Assembly: GCF_900142295.1 (NCBI RefSeq) | Contig: NZ_FSRL01000001.1 | Coordinates: 682,001 to 746,000 of the forward strand | DNA: 64,000 bases | DNA from: Vannielia litorea | Lineage (GTDB): Bacteria; Pseudomonadota; Alphaproteobacteria; Rhodobacterales; Rhodobacteraceae | Direction: 5' to 3' | Shown here: piece by piece, positions 25,299 through 35,809 of the stretch | How positions within the stretch are numbered: the stretch's first letter is position 1 | Layout of the letters: each line of letters opens with the position of its first letter | Notes under the pieces: generated by a model | The model's input: the letters and a program-made list of their open reading frames with translations, nothing else | What the model was told of the DNA's origin: nothing | Database searches by the model: none | Program-made: the position numbers and the translations under genes

Positions 25299-25381
25299 TG
25301 GCGCTACGTTGCCTCCGGTGCCGCTTGCGCCCCGGTCCGCGTGCAATATGTTGGCGGCACAACCCGGAAGGAGGCCCGCCG

Positions 25382-26791
25382 ATGAGCGAAGAGCCGATTG
25401 AAGACACGATCGAGGCGGAGCGGCCCGAGGAACGCGAAGAGCAGGAATACGGGCTCACGACTCCCTTCGTGCAGGCGGTCCTGGAAGCGGTCTTCAACGA
25501 GGATGCGGCCACGCTCACGGCGCTTCTGGAGCCGCTCCATGCCGCCGACATCGCCGACCTCATCGAGCAGATGGGCGAGGGGCCGCGCAGCGACTTTCTC
25601 GCGCTGTGGGGCGACAACATCGACGGCGAGATCCTGACCGAACTCGACGAGACGATCCGCGAGGACGTGATCGCCGCGCTGTCGCCCGAGGCCCTGACCG
25701 AGGCGGTGCGCGAACTCGATTCCGACGACGTGGTCGACCTCGTCGAATACCTCGAGGAGGATCAGCAGGAGCAGATCCTGGAGGCTCTGCCCGCCGCCGA
25801 CCGGATCGCGGTGGAAGAGGCGCTGTCCTGGCCCGAGGAATCCGCCGGCCGCCTGATGCAGCGCGAGGTCGTCCGCGCGCCCGAGCATTGGGACGTGGGC
25901 CAGATGATCGACTTCATGCGCGCCGAGGGGCAGGAGCTGCCGGAGCAGTTCTACCACGTCATCCTGATCGACCCCAAGCTGCACCCCACCGGCTATGTCG
26001 CTCTCGGCCGCATCCTCGCCAGCCCGCGCAGGACCCTGCTGAGAGACATCGCCGAAGACAGCTTTCGCACCGTGCCGGTGGACCAGGACGAGGGCGAGGT
26101 CGCCTATGCCTTCAACCAGTATCACCTGATCTCGGTGCCGGTCGTCGACCACAGCGACCGGCTCGTGGGGGTCATCACCATCGACGATGCCATGGCGGTG
26201 CTCGACCTCGAGGCCGAGGAAGACCTTCTGCGCCTCGCCGGCGTGCATGACGAGAGCCGCGTCACCGACTCGGTCTGGGAGACGACCAAGCTGCGCTTTC
26301 CTTGGCTCGCGGTGAACCTCGTCACGGCCATTCTCGCCTCGCTCGTGATCGACCAGTTCGAGGAGGTCATCGCACAGCTCGTGGCCCTCGCGGTGCTCAT
26401 GCCGATCGTTGCCTCGATGGGCGGCAATGCAGGCACCCAATCGCTGACCGTGGCGGTGCGCGCCATCGCCACCAAGGACCTTACCGGCTCCAACGTGCTT
26501 CGGGTGATCCGGCGGGAGACGGCGGTGGGTCTGCTCAACGGCCTCGCCTTCGCCCTGTTGATGGGGTTGATCGGCTGGTTCTGGTTCGGAACCGCCATGC
26601 TCGGCGCGGTGCTGGCGCTGGCGATGATCATCAACCTGCTGGTGGCGGGGCTGGCGGGCATCCTCGTGCCGGTGCTGCTCGACCGGTTCAACATCGACCC
26701 GGCGCTGGCCTCCGGCGCTTTCGTGACCACCGTTACCGATGTCGTGGGGTTCTTCGCCTTTCTCGGCCTGGCGGCGGTGATGCTCCTGTGA
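25382..26791 (+). CDS. mgtE: Magnesium transporter MgtE
   Basis: The 469-aa protein has the acidic N-terminal MgtE domain (1-150), two CBS domains (about 155-270; LIDPKLHPTGYVALGRIL, VPVVDHSDRLVGVITIDDAM) that sense magnesium, and a five-helix transmembrane domain with MPIVASMGGNAGTQSLTV forming the pore. It imports magnesium across the inner membrane. No M-box riboswitch-like structure is visible in the short 5' region. Its stop overlaps the following start (GTGA). Confidence 0.95.
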   Translation: MSEEPIEDTIEAERPEEREEQEYGLTTPFVQAVLEAVFNEDAATLTALLEPLHAADIADLIEQMGEGPRSDFLALWGDNIDGEILTELDETIREDVIAALSPEALTEAVRELDSDDVVDLVEYLEEDQQEQILEALPAADRIAVEEALSWPEESAGRLMQREVVRAPEHWDVGQMIDFMRAEGQELPEQFYHVILIDPKLHPTGYVALGRILASPRRTLLRDIAEDSFRTVPVDQDEGEVAYAFNQYHLISVPVVDHSDRLVGVITIDDAMAVLDLEAEEDLLRLAGVHDESRVTDSVWETTKLRFPWLAVNLVTAILASLVIDQFEEVIAQLVALAVLMPIVASMGGNAGTQSLTVAVRAIATKDLTGSNVLRVIRRETAVGLLNGLAFALLMGLIGWFWFGTAMLGAVLALAMIINLLVAGLAGILVPVLLDRFNIDPALASGAFVTTVTDVVGFFAFLGLAAVMLL

Positions 26792-27339
26792 GCCTCGCCG
26801 ACGAGAAGAAGGCCGCCCGCGCGGCGGCTCTGGCACGGCGGGCCGAGGCCCATGCGGCGTGGTCCGGCCATGCGGCGGGGCACCTCTCCGAGGTGCTGGC
26901 CGGCTACCGCGGCGTGCCGCTCGCGGGCTACATGGCCATGCGCGACGAGATCGACCCTTTGCCCGCATTGGAGGAGGCCGCTGCCCACGGGCCGGTCGGC
27001 CTGCCCACCATCACCGCCCCGGCCACACCGCTGGTGTTCAAGCTCTGGGAACCCGGGGCCGAGATGGTGCCTGCGCGCTTCGGCACGTCCGAGCCCACCG
27101 GAGCGGTGATGCGCCCCGAGATCCTCGTGGTGCCGCTGGTGGCCTTCACCCGCGCGGGCGCCCGCCTGGGCTACGGCGGCGGCTTCTATGACCGCACGCT
27201 GGACCTGCTGCGCCGCACCGGCCCGGTGCTGGCCGTGGGCTTTGCCTATTCGGCCCAGGAAGCCGACGAGCTGCCCCTGGAGCCGACCGATGCGCCGCTC
27301 GACATGATCGTGACCGAGCGCGAAGTGATCTCGCTCTGA
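26788..27339 (+). CDS. 5-formyltetrahydrofolate cyclo-ligase
   Basis: The 183-aa enzyme converts 5-formyl-THF to 5,10-methenyl-THF using ATP. The glycine-rich family motif LGYGGGFYDRTLDLL is present near residue 130, with PEILVVPLVAF before it. I chose the GTG at 26788 because it overlaps the mgtE stop (GTGA). The known 6S RNA linkage to this gene was looked for and not seen downstream, where only 119 bp separate it from the phosphodiesterase gene. Confidence 0.92.
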   Translation: MSLADEKKAARAAALARRAEAHAAWSGHAAGHLSEVLAGYRGVPLAGYMAMRDEIDPLPALEEAAAHGPVGLPTITAPATPLVFKLWEPGAEMVPARFGTSEPTGAVMRPEILVVPLVAFTRAGARLGYGGGFYDRTLDLLRRTGPVLAVGFAYSAQEADELPLEPTDAPLDMIVTEREVISL

Positions 27340-27458
27340 GCCATCCGGGCCGAGTGCCGGCGTCACCGGGCTATGCCGCGCCGAAAATGAGCCATTCCCC
27401 AGAAAAATGCGGCGGGCGCAGGCTTGTGGCGGGCGGCGTAGCGCCTTAGGGCTTGGAC

Positions 27459-28283
27459 ATGCGGATACTCTTTCTTGGCGATGTGATGGGGCGCGCAGGG
27501 CGCACGGCGGTGGCGGAACGTTTGCCTGCCCTGCGCAATGAATGGCGGCTCGATTTCGTGGTGGTGAACGGCGAGAACGCAACCTCGGGCGCCGGGCTGT
27601 CGCCCGATCACGCCAAGGCGCTGCTCGCGGCGGGGGCCGATGTGATCACCCTCGGCGACCACGCCTTCGACCAGAAGGACATGCTGAGCTACATCGGCTC
27701 GGAGCCGCGGGTTCTGAGGCCGATCAACTTTGCCAAGGATGCGCCGGGCAAGGGCTTTCGGGTGTTCGATGCCCCCGGTGGCCGCAAGGTGCTGGTGGCG
27801 CAGGTCTTGGGGCAGGTCTTCATGAAGCGGTGCTTCGACGATCCGTTCTCCGCCATCGAGCCGGTGCTCAAGGCGCATCCGCCCGGAGGTCTGGTGCAGG
27901 CCTCGCTGATCGACATGCATTGCGAGGCGACCAGCGAGAAGATGGGCATGGGCCATTTCTGCGATGGTCGGGCGAGCGTGGTGGTGGGCACCCACACCCA
28001 CGTGCCGACCGGAGACGCCCAGCTGCTGCCCAGGGGCACTGCCTTTCAGGCCGATGCGGGCATGTGCGGCGACTACAACTCGGTCATCGGGATGGAACCC
28101 GGTGAGCCGCTGCGCCGCTTCGTGACCGGCATGGCCAAGGGCCGGTTCCAGCCCGCCATGGGCGAGGCCACCCTCTGCGGCCTCTACGTGGAGACCGACG
28201 ACCGAAGCGGGCTGGCAAAGCGCGTGGTGCAGGTGCGGCAGGGCGGGCGGCTGGCGCAGTCGGGGCCAGACACCCAAGGCTGA
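27459..28283 (+). CDS. YmdB-type metallophosphoesterase (TIGR00282 family)
   Basis: The 274-aa calcineurin-like phosphoesterase contains GDVMGRAGR, NGENATSGAG, GDHAFDQ, HCEATSEKMGMGHF and GTHTHVPTGD, the full dimetal motif set of the YmdB family. In Bacillus, YmdB is a 2',3'-cyclic phosphodiesterase affecting biofilm and mRNA levels; the role in Alphaproteobacteria is not settled. I chose the ATG at 27459; a TTG two codons upstream is a weaker start. Confidence 0.9.
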   Translation: MRILFLGDVMGRAGRTAVAERLPALRNEWRLDFVVVNGENATSGAGLSPDHAKALLAAGADVITLGDHAFDQKDMLSYIGSEPRVLRPINFAKDAPGKGFRVFDAPGGRKVLVAQVLGQVFMKRCFDDPFSAIEPVLKAHPPGGLVQASLIDMHCEATSEKMGMGHFCDGRASVVVGTHTHVPTGDAQLLPRGTAFQADAGMCGDYNSVIGMEPGEPLRRFVTGMAKGRFQPAMGEATLCGLYVETDDRSGLAKRVVQVRQGGRLAQSGPDTQG

Positions 28284-28356
28284 CGCAGGCCGATTTCCCT
28301 CGCAAACTGCCCGTCACCGGCGCATGCTGTCCCTACGTCAACAGGGAGACAAGACC

Positions 28357-28815
28357 ATGCCACACGACGGGTTGATCATGAGCGGGCACGCCAATGCGGA
28401 CGGGACCGGGCCGATGATGGCCTTCAACGCCGAAAAGCTGGAGGACTGGATCGCCGGAAAGCTCGGGCTGACGGGCAGCGCGTTGAAAACCCGGAAGAGC
28501 AACATCAACGCCGTCGTCGCCGATTTCATGGGCGGCCGCGGCAAGGCGGTGAGCCACAAGACCGTGCACGTCAATGCCAGGGGCGAAAAGAAGACCGACC
28601 AGAAGGCGCACACCAGCAAGTATCGCGGCAGCGACGTGCTGCACACCTCCGCGGGCCCGCGCGGGCGTGGCGGCGGCGTGACCATCTTCTACGTCAATCC
28701 GCAGGGCCGCGACGGCAAGATCATCGGGATCGGCCATCACCTCACGGACTCGAGCTACGAGATCGAGTGGTCGGTGGGGGACTGGCACGTGGGTCGGATG
28801 GTGCAGCTGGACTGA
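28357..28815 (+). CDS. Conserved-looking hypothetical protein, 152 aa
   Basis: I do not recognise this protein. It starts MPHDGLIMSGHANADGTG after CAGGGAG, has no signal peptide or membrane helix, and mixes a charged Lys/Arg-rich middle (NARGEKKTDQKAHTSKYRG) with a beta-rich Gly tail (GGGVTIFYVNPQ, IIGIGHHLTDSSYEIEW). The C-terminal half reads like a compact beta fold that could bind nucleic acid or be a toxin-like domain, but no catalytic motif is evident. It ends 9 bp from the convergent HlyU-like gene. Confidence 0.62.
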   Translation: MPHDGLIMSGHANADGTGPMMAFNAEKLEDWIAGKLGLTGSALKTRKSNINAVVADFMGGRGKAVSHKTVHVNARGEKKTDQKAHTSKYRGSDVLHTSAGPRGRGGGVTIFYVNPQGRDGKIIGIGHHLTDSSYEIEWSVGDWHVGRMVQLD

Positions 28816-28824
28816 GCCCCGCGC

Positions 28825-29082
28825 TCAGAAGAGCCGATCCCCCTGCTCGTCGATCATCTGGCGGGCCTTGCGAAGGCTCGCCGCGACGCACTCCTCCTCC
28901 GAGGCGATGACATCGGCCCGGATCATGTGGTGGCGCTTGCCGTCCTTCTCGATGATCGCCCCGATCCGGTAGCCTCCCGGGGCCTTTTCGGGGGCCGGGG
29001 TGATGGCGAAACCGTCGTGGATCTCGGGGTCCGGGGCGGGTGGTGGGGGGCCTTTGCCGAAGAGCTTTCCGAAGAGCGACAT
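28825..29082 (-). CDS. HlyU-family protein
   Basis: The 85-aa protein begins MSLFGKLFGKG, has a short Pro-rich linker and then the HlyU fold (HDGFAITPAPEKAPGGYRIGAIIEKDG, HHMIRADV, KARQMIDEQGD). HlyU regulators in Vibrio de-repress virulence genes; in Rhodobacterales small HlyU-like proteins of unknown role are common. It starts 4 bp after the YigZ-like stop, so the two are co-transcribed. Confidence 0.8.
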   Translation of the reverse strand: MSLFGKLFGKGPPPPAPDPEIHDGFAITPAPEKAPGGYRIGAIIEKDGKRHHMIRADVIASEEECVAASLRKARQMIDEQGDRLF

Positions 29083-29086
29083 GGCG

Positions 29087-29446
29087 CTACGCCTCCATCT
29101 GGTCGAGGTAATGGGTAACGCAATCCTGCACCCGGCGAAAGCGGTCGCCGCCGAGATGCGTGCCGCCGAACCAGCGGGTGACGATGACGACATGGTTGGT
29201 CAGCTGCGCCCGCTCCAGCATCCGCACGATCACCATGCCCGCGCCCGCCTCGCCATCGTCGTTCTTCAGCGGGCCCTCGGGCAGCAGGACGGCCCAGGTG
29301 TTGTGGGTGGCCTTGGCGAACTTCTTGCTGCGTTTGAGCTCCTTCACGAGCGCCAGCGCCTCGGCCCTGGAGGCCGCAGGGCCGCCCGAGACGGCATATT
29401 TCGAGCCGCGGTCGGTGAGGAGGTTGTCGTGGAGGGTGAGGGGCAT
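29087..29446 (-). CDS. YigZ/IMPACT-family protein (N-terminal domain only)
   Basis: The 119-aa protein carries the UPF0029/IMPACT signatures DDGEAGAGMVIVRMLERA and VVIVTRWFGGTHLGGDRFRR. Full-length YigZ proteins have about 200 residues with a second ferredoxin-like domain, absent here. Members may bind nucleic acid or modulate translation. I chose the ATG at 29446; a TTG lies two codons upstream. It is downstream of DUF1294 with a 60-bp gap. Confidence 0.82.
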   Translation of the reverse strand: MPLTLHDNLLTDRGSKYAVSGGPAASRAEALALVKELKRSKKFAKATHNTWAVLLPEGPLKNDDGEAGAGMVIVRMLERAQLTNHVVIVTRWFGGTHLGGDRFRRVQDCVTHYLDQMEA

Positions 29447-29506
29447 GGGCAATGACTAGACCATGGCAGACCGGACGAACAGGGGCTGCCTTTCAGCCTT
29501 GAGCGA

Positions 29507-29833
29507 TCAGGTCTGCCGCGAGGCGGGAACCACCAGGAGCAGGATGGCAAGGACTTGCGTCGCGCCCAGGATATCGAGCTGCCACACGAAGGGCTTCTTC
29601 CGCGTCTTGTGACGAAAGTAGCGCTGGGCGAACTTCGCTCCGGGATAGGCGCCCAAAGCCGTGACGAAAAGGAGCGTCGCCTCTGAAATCCGCCAGTCAC
29701 CGTTGGCTGCGCGGCGCTTGTCGATGCTGAAGAGGACAACGATCAGCGTGTTCGACAGAAGGAGCGCAAGAAACGCGAGCAGCACCAGATGGGGACCGGT
29801 CAGCCCCAGGCTGTCCCACGGGTGCTGCTGCAT
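29507..29833 (-). CDS. DUF1294 membrane protein
   Basis: The 108-aa protein has an N-terminal helix (VLLAFLALLLSNTLIVVLFSIDKRRA), a conserved GAYPGAKFAQRYFRHKTRKKPF segment and a C-terminal helix, matching DUF1294. Two membrane spans with a basic cytosolic loop are predicted. It starts 6 bp after the rpoD stop, so it rides on the rpoD transcript. Function unknown. Confidence 0.85.
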   Translation of the reverse strand: MQQHPWDSLGLTGPHLVLLAFLALLLSNTLIVVLFSIDKRRAANGDWRISEATLLFVTALGAYPGAKFAQRYFRHKTRKKPFVWQLDILGATQVLAILLLVVPASRQT

Positions 29834-29839
29834 GTCTTC

Positions 29840-31825
<1,986 letters not shown>

Positions 31826-31979
31826 CTAGCTCTCCTGAAGGGCGTTCCGGTCAGTCCGGGCGAGCGCGCGATTCGAGGTTCCCGAATCAATAGCGCGAAT
31901 CACCGGAGATTCCAGCCGAACCCCATAAAAATTGATGTGAAAGGCGTACGCCCTGTGGCGGGAATGCCGACAATTCGAC

Positions 31980-33959
31980 TCAATGTCGTCTGCCACGCGG
32001 CTTCTGGTTCTCGATCTGGTCGAGAAGAGCGTCGAGGCTGGCGCGCTCGCTGCGGTCGAGTCGTGCGCCATTTGGGGCGATGTCATAGTCGGCCTTGTCA
32101 GTTTCGTGGTTGTTCGCGGCGCGGTGGCGGGCTTCCGAGGCCTGCCCCAGACGCCATGTCAGGCCTTCATCGGCCAGACCGTCGATCTGGTGCATCGCCT
32201 CGGCGATTTCCCGTACGGCCCCGCGATCGGCGGAAAGGATTGCGAAATCCTGTGCGAGGCACATGCGAGCCAACTCGATGTCACCAGGGTTGCGGATGCA
32301 GGGCGCAATGCGGACATGTGCCGGCGCAAAGATCTTTTCAAGGGCGGTGGCTCCGATTTCCTGCTCCAGCGCGCGGCGCGGGTCGGGGGCGTCGGCATGG
32401 GAGAGCAGCGCCATGGCCAGGCCCGCGTGGCCCTGGCCGCGCCAGTCCAGCTCCTCGATGGCGTGGGCAAACTCGTCGGCGAGGCTCGGGTGGGTCAGCA
32501 GCGTGGCCAGGATCACCGCCTCGCGCAGTTGCTCCTCGATCTCGGCGCCGGCGGCGGCCAGCAGCGAGCCGCGGGTCGACGGGGTGGGCAGGGCAGGGGC
32601 CGGGGCCCCGCGCGGCCGCCAGGCGCGTTGCGGCGTGCCGCCCTGGGTGGCAGGGGCGGAGCCGGCAGCGCGGCGCGGGTTGAACAGCTCCCACTTCCGG
32701 CGCTTGAACTCCTCCTCGTAGTGCCGCCGCACGTCGGCATCCTGGATCAGCGCGGCGGCAGCTCGCAGCGAGGCATCCAGCGCGGCGCGGCGTTCCGGGC
32801 TGTCGAGCGCGCGGTCCTCGGTTTCGCGCTGCCAGAGCAGGTCCACCAGCGGCAGGGCGCGGTCGAGCACCGCCTGCATGGCGGGCGGCCCTTCGGCGCG
32901 CAGCAGGTCGTCGGGGTCCTTGCCTTCGGGCAGCAGGGCAAAGCGCAGGCTGCGGCCCGGGCCGATCTGCGGCAGCGCCATGTCGATGAGGCGCATCGCG
33001 GCGCGCAGCCCCGCCTTGTCGCCATCGAGCGCAACCACCGGCTCGGGTGCCATGCGCCAGAGCAGCGCAAGCTGGTCCTCGGTCACGGCGGTGCCCAGCG
33101 GGGCCACGGCAGCCTCGAAGCCCGCTTCCGCGAGGGCGATCACGTCCATGTAGCCCTCGGCCACGATGAGCGGCTGCCCCTTGCCCACCGCGGCGCGCGC
33201 CTGCTGGTGGTTGAAGAGCGTGCGGCCCTTGTCGAAGAGCGGGCCCTCGGAAGAGTTCAGGTACTTGGCGTTGTCGGCCGGATCCATCGCCCGCCCGCCG
33301 AAGGCGATGCACCGGCCCCGGATATCGCGGATCGGAAACATGATGCGATTGCGGAAGGCGTCATAGGGCGCACGGCCCTTGTCGCTCTCGCGCAGCAGGC
33401 GGCAGGCCAGCATGTCCTCCACGCTCACGCCCTTGGCGGCCAGCGCTTCGCGCAAGCCCTCCCAGCCAGGCGGGGCAAACCCGAGGCCCCAGCGGGCCTG
33501 TGCCGCCTCGTCCAGCCCGCGCCGCGACAGGTAGTCTCGCGCCTCGGCCCCCGCGGCAGTCTTCAACTGCAGCCGGAACCACTGCACGGCCTGCTCCATC
33601 ACCTCGGTCAAGCGGGTGGTCGCATCGGCTTTCTCCTGCGCCCGTGGGTCGCGCGCGGGCATCTGCATCCCGGCCTCACCGGCCAGGATCTCGACGGCCT
33701 CCATGAACCCCACGTTCTCGGTTTCGCGGACGAAACTGATGGCGTCGCCCTTCGCGTGGCAGCCGAAGCAGTAGTAGTAGCCTTGCTTGTCGTCGACGTG
33801 GAAGCTGGCTGTCTTCTCGTGGTGGAAGGGGCAGGGCGCCCACATGTCGCCCTTGCCCTGGTTCGATTTCTTCCGATCCCACATGACCTTGCGGCCCACC
33901 ACGTCGGAGAGCGACAGGCGGGTGCGCAATTCGTCCAGGAAACCGGGTGGCAGCGACAT
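31980..33959 (-). CDS. dnaG: DNA primase
   Basis: The 659-aa primase has the CHC2 zinc finger (CPFHHEKTASFHVDDKQG, CFGCHAKGD, about 42-68), the RNA polymerase/Toprim core with EGYMDVIALAEAG, and a C-terminal DnaB-binding helicase-interaction region with an Ala/Pro-rich linker at about 430-470. It synthesises RNA primers at the replication fork. It starts MSLPPGFLDELRTRLSL and precedes rpoD on the same strand. Confidence 0.97.
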   Translation of the reverse strand: MSLPPGFLDELRTRLSLSDVVGRKVMWDRKKSNQGKGDMWAPCPFHHEKTASFHVDDKQGYYYCFGCHAKGDAISFVRETENVGFMEAVEILAGEAGMQMPARDPRAQEKADATTRLTEVMEQAVQWFRLQLKTAAGAEARDYLSRRGLDEAAQARWGLGFAPPGWEGLREALAAKGVSVEDMLACRLLRESDKGRAPYDAFRNRIMFPIRDIRGRCIAFGGRAMDPADNAKYLNSSEGPLFDKGRTLFNHQQARAAVGKGQPLIVAEGYMDVIALAEAGFEAAVAPLGTAVTEDQLALLWRMAPEPVVALDGDKAGLRAAMRLIDMALPQIGPGRSLRFALLPEGKDPDDLLRAEGPPAMQAVLDRALPLVDLLWQRETEDRALDSPERRAALDASLRAAAALIQDADVRRHYEEEFKRRKWELFNPRRAAGSAPATQGGTPQRAWRPRGAPAPALPTPSTRGSLLAAAGAEIEEQLREAVILATLLTHPSLADEFAHAIEELDWRGQGHAGLAMALLSHADAPDPRRALEQEIGATALEKIFAPAHVRIAPCIRNPGDIELARMCLAQDFAILSADRGAVREIAEAMHQIDGLADEGLTWRLGQASEARHRAANNHETDKADYDIAPNGARLDRSERASLDALLDQIENQKPRGRRH

Positions 33960-34161
33960 CCCCCCTATATCGGCCTGCTCTCCGGATTCGTCCAGCCTGA
34001 CAGGGCGTCAGTCCGCGCCGGGGGCCGATCTCTGCGGCCAGCAGCCCGAGACCTTGCGGCGGATGTGTCGCACGATCCGCCGGCTCTCACCCTGCCGGCA
34101 TCGCCTTGCCTGTGGCGGTGCCGCCCGGAGGCATGCGCAAGGCGGGGTCTATCGCGGCCGT

Positions 34162-34683
34162 TCAGGGGCCCTTCTTCTTGCCTGGCTCGCGGCCCAGGCC
34201 CCGTTCCAGCCGGTCGGCGAAGGCTTTGCGTTCCTCGGTCGTCATCGCCCCGAGCCGGTCGAGCAGGATCTCGTGGCCGATACGCTGGCTGTCGGAGATG
34301 GCTTCGCGCTGGGCTTGCATCTGCGCCGATATGGCGGCGCGGTCGAAAGGATCGGTTCGCAGAGTGGCGAGGGTGGCCTCGAAGGATCCGCGCAGTGCCT
34401 CGCGGTTGCCTCGCATCTCGTCGCGGCGGGCCTCGATGGCGGATCTGAACCCGTCGCGGCCCTCGCGCGGGATCGCGCGGGCATAGGGGCCGAAGCCCAG
34501 TTCGCGCACGAAACTGTCACGATCGCCGCGCGGTCCATCGGGGCCACGCTTGTCGTCATGGGTGATCCAGGCCCCCAGGACCAGCCCCGCCACGGCAAGG
34601 TTGGCGGCCAGCGAGAGCACCAGCACGACGCGGGTCCAGCGGCGGGGGCGTGTGGGCGGGGAGGGCGGTTGCAAGTCGGTCAT
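34162..34683 (-). CDS. CpxP-like periplasmic heavy-metal-sensor family protein
   Basis: The 173-aa protein has one N-terminal membrane segment (VVLVLSLAANLAVAGLVLGAWI) after a Pro/Arg-rich tail, then a helical periplasmic domain with IEARRDEMRGNREALRGSFEATLATLRTDPFD, resembling the CpxP/Spy/CnrX fold. Such proteins sense misfolding or metals and often control an ECF sigma factor. It lies 9 bp after the anti-sigma-like gene and is predicted as the periplasmic input of that module. Confidence 0.72.
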   Translation of the reverse strand: MTDLQPPSPPTRPRRWTRVVLVLSLAANLAVAGLVLGAWITHDDKRGPDGPRGDRDSFVRELGFGPYARAIPREGRDGFRSAIEARRDEMRGNREALRGSFEATLATLRTDPFDRAAISAQMQAQREAISDSQRIGHEILLDRLGAMTTEERKAFADRLERGLGREPGKKKGP

Positions 34684-34692
34684 GTTCAGTCC

Positions 34693-35115
34693 TCAGCCGT
34701 CCGTCAGAAGGTCGGCATAGGCGATGTCGTAACCCAGAAGGTCGTCATCGGTGGTGGCGGCGGCTTCGGTGGTGGTGCCGAAGACGCTGGCGGTCACGCC
34801 CGAAACGGCTTCGGGCGGGCGGATGCCGATCCAGACGCCGGCCACCGTCGCGGCGGCGAGGCCTGCCAGGCCCGGCGCGCCGCCGATGGCGGCAAGAAGC
34901 GTGGCAAGAAGGCCGCGACGGGCGGGCGCGGCGGGGCGGGAGCGAACAGCCGCGGTCATGCGCGCATCCTGCACGGCGTAGCCATCCTCCAGCACCCGCG
35001 CCAGCAGCTCGGGCGAGGGCTCGGCCCTTCGTGCCCCATCCGCGCGGGCCGCCGAAAAGAAGCTCTCCAGCAGGGCCTCTTCGGAGGCGGTCACCTTGGT
35101 GTCATGGTCAGCCAT
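34693..35115 (-). CDS. Putative anti-sigma factor, membrane-anchored
   Basis: The 140-aa protein has a cytosolic N-terminal region (ASEEALLESFFSAARADG, a pattern found in small ECF anti-sigma proteins), a hydrophobic segment around residues 68-98 (LLATLLAAIGGAPGLAGLAAATVAGVWIGI) and a Thr/Asp-rich tail. It overlaps the end of the ECF gene by 8 bp and is followed by the CpxP-like gene. The anti-sigma role is inferred from position and topology, not from a recognised family; similar proteins are often misannotated. Confidence 0.6.
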   Translation of the reverse strand: MADHDTKVTASEEALLESFFSAARADGARRAEPSPELLARVLEDGYAVQDARMTAAVRSRPAAPARRGLLATLLAAIGGAPGLAGLAAATVAGVWIGIRPPEAVSGVTASVFGTTTEAAATTDDDLLGYDIAYADLLTDG

Positions 35116-35692
35116 CGCTCAACCCCAGTTCTGCGCGCGCGCCCCTCAGACGGGCCGCCAATGCGCGTTTGCCGCGGGCGATCAGACTTTCGACCGCCTC
35201 TACGGAAATGTCCATCTGCCGGGCAATCACCGGGTTGCCCAGCCCTTCTATGTGCCTCAGCCGCACCGCCTCGCTCTGCCGGTCCGGCAGTTCCGCGAGG
35301 GCGGCGTAGAGCGCCTGCGCGCGCTCCTCGGCCTCCATCCGCTCGACCACGCCCTCCCGGTCGTCCTCGGGCTCGGGGATGCTGTCGAGCGCCTGACCGC
35401 GCTTCCTGCGCAGCCGGTCGGTGCAGAGGTTGCGAGCCACCTGGTAGAGCCATGTGCTCACCTTGGCCTCGCCCTGCCGCCACTCCGGCGCAATCTTCCA
35501 CAGTCGCATCATGGCGTCCTGGGCCACGTCCTCGGCCTCGGCCCGGTCGGCCAGCATCCGGGTGGCCAGCCCCAGCACCATCGGCGTGAGGCGCAGCGTC
35601 AGCGCACGGGCGGCCGAGCGGTCACCTCCGGCGAACAGGACCAGAAGTGCCTCGTCATCGGGCTCTGTCGGCGCATCGAGGGGCATGGGCAT
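35108..35692 (-). CDS. ECF-family RNA polymerase sigma factor
   Basis: The 194-aa sigma factor shows region 2 (ADRAEAEDVAQDAMMRLWKIAPEW, STWLYQVARNLCTDRLRRKRG) and region 4 (LPDRQSEAVRLRHIEGLGNPVIARQMDISVEAVESLIARGKRAL), without region 3. It should transcribe a small envelope- or metal-stress regulon when released from its anti-sigma partner. The stop lies within the anti-sigma gene start, giving tight coupling. The start MPMPLDAPTEPDD at 35692 is the first ATG in the frame. Confidence 0.92.
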   Translation of the reverse strand: MPMPLDAPTEPDDEALLVLFAGGDRSAARALTLRLTPMVLGLATRMLADRAEAEDVAQDAMMRLWKIAPEWRQGEAKVSTWLYQVARNLCTDRLRRKRGQALDSIPEPEDDREGVVERMEAEERAQALYAALAELPDRQSEAVRLRHIEGLGNPVIARQMDISVEAVESLIARGKRALAARLRGARAELGLSDG

Positions 35693-35809
35693 CGCCTATC
35701 GCTAACCGGTCTTTCCTGTCTACTCAATGACCCCCGGAGGGGGCCTCCCTCCCCGCGCCAATCAGGGGATGACACGACACGCGGGGAGGGAAGTTTCGAA
35801 ACGCGCGGA

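Noticed and set aside
25219..25381. M-box magnesium riboswitch before mgtE
   Set aside because: The short leader shows only the GAATTC inverted repeat and no M-box consensus.
27340..27458. 6S RNA next to the 5-formyl-THF cyclo-ligase gene
   Set aside because: Only 119 bp are available and no long hairpin with a central bubble is visible.
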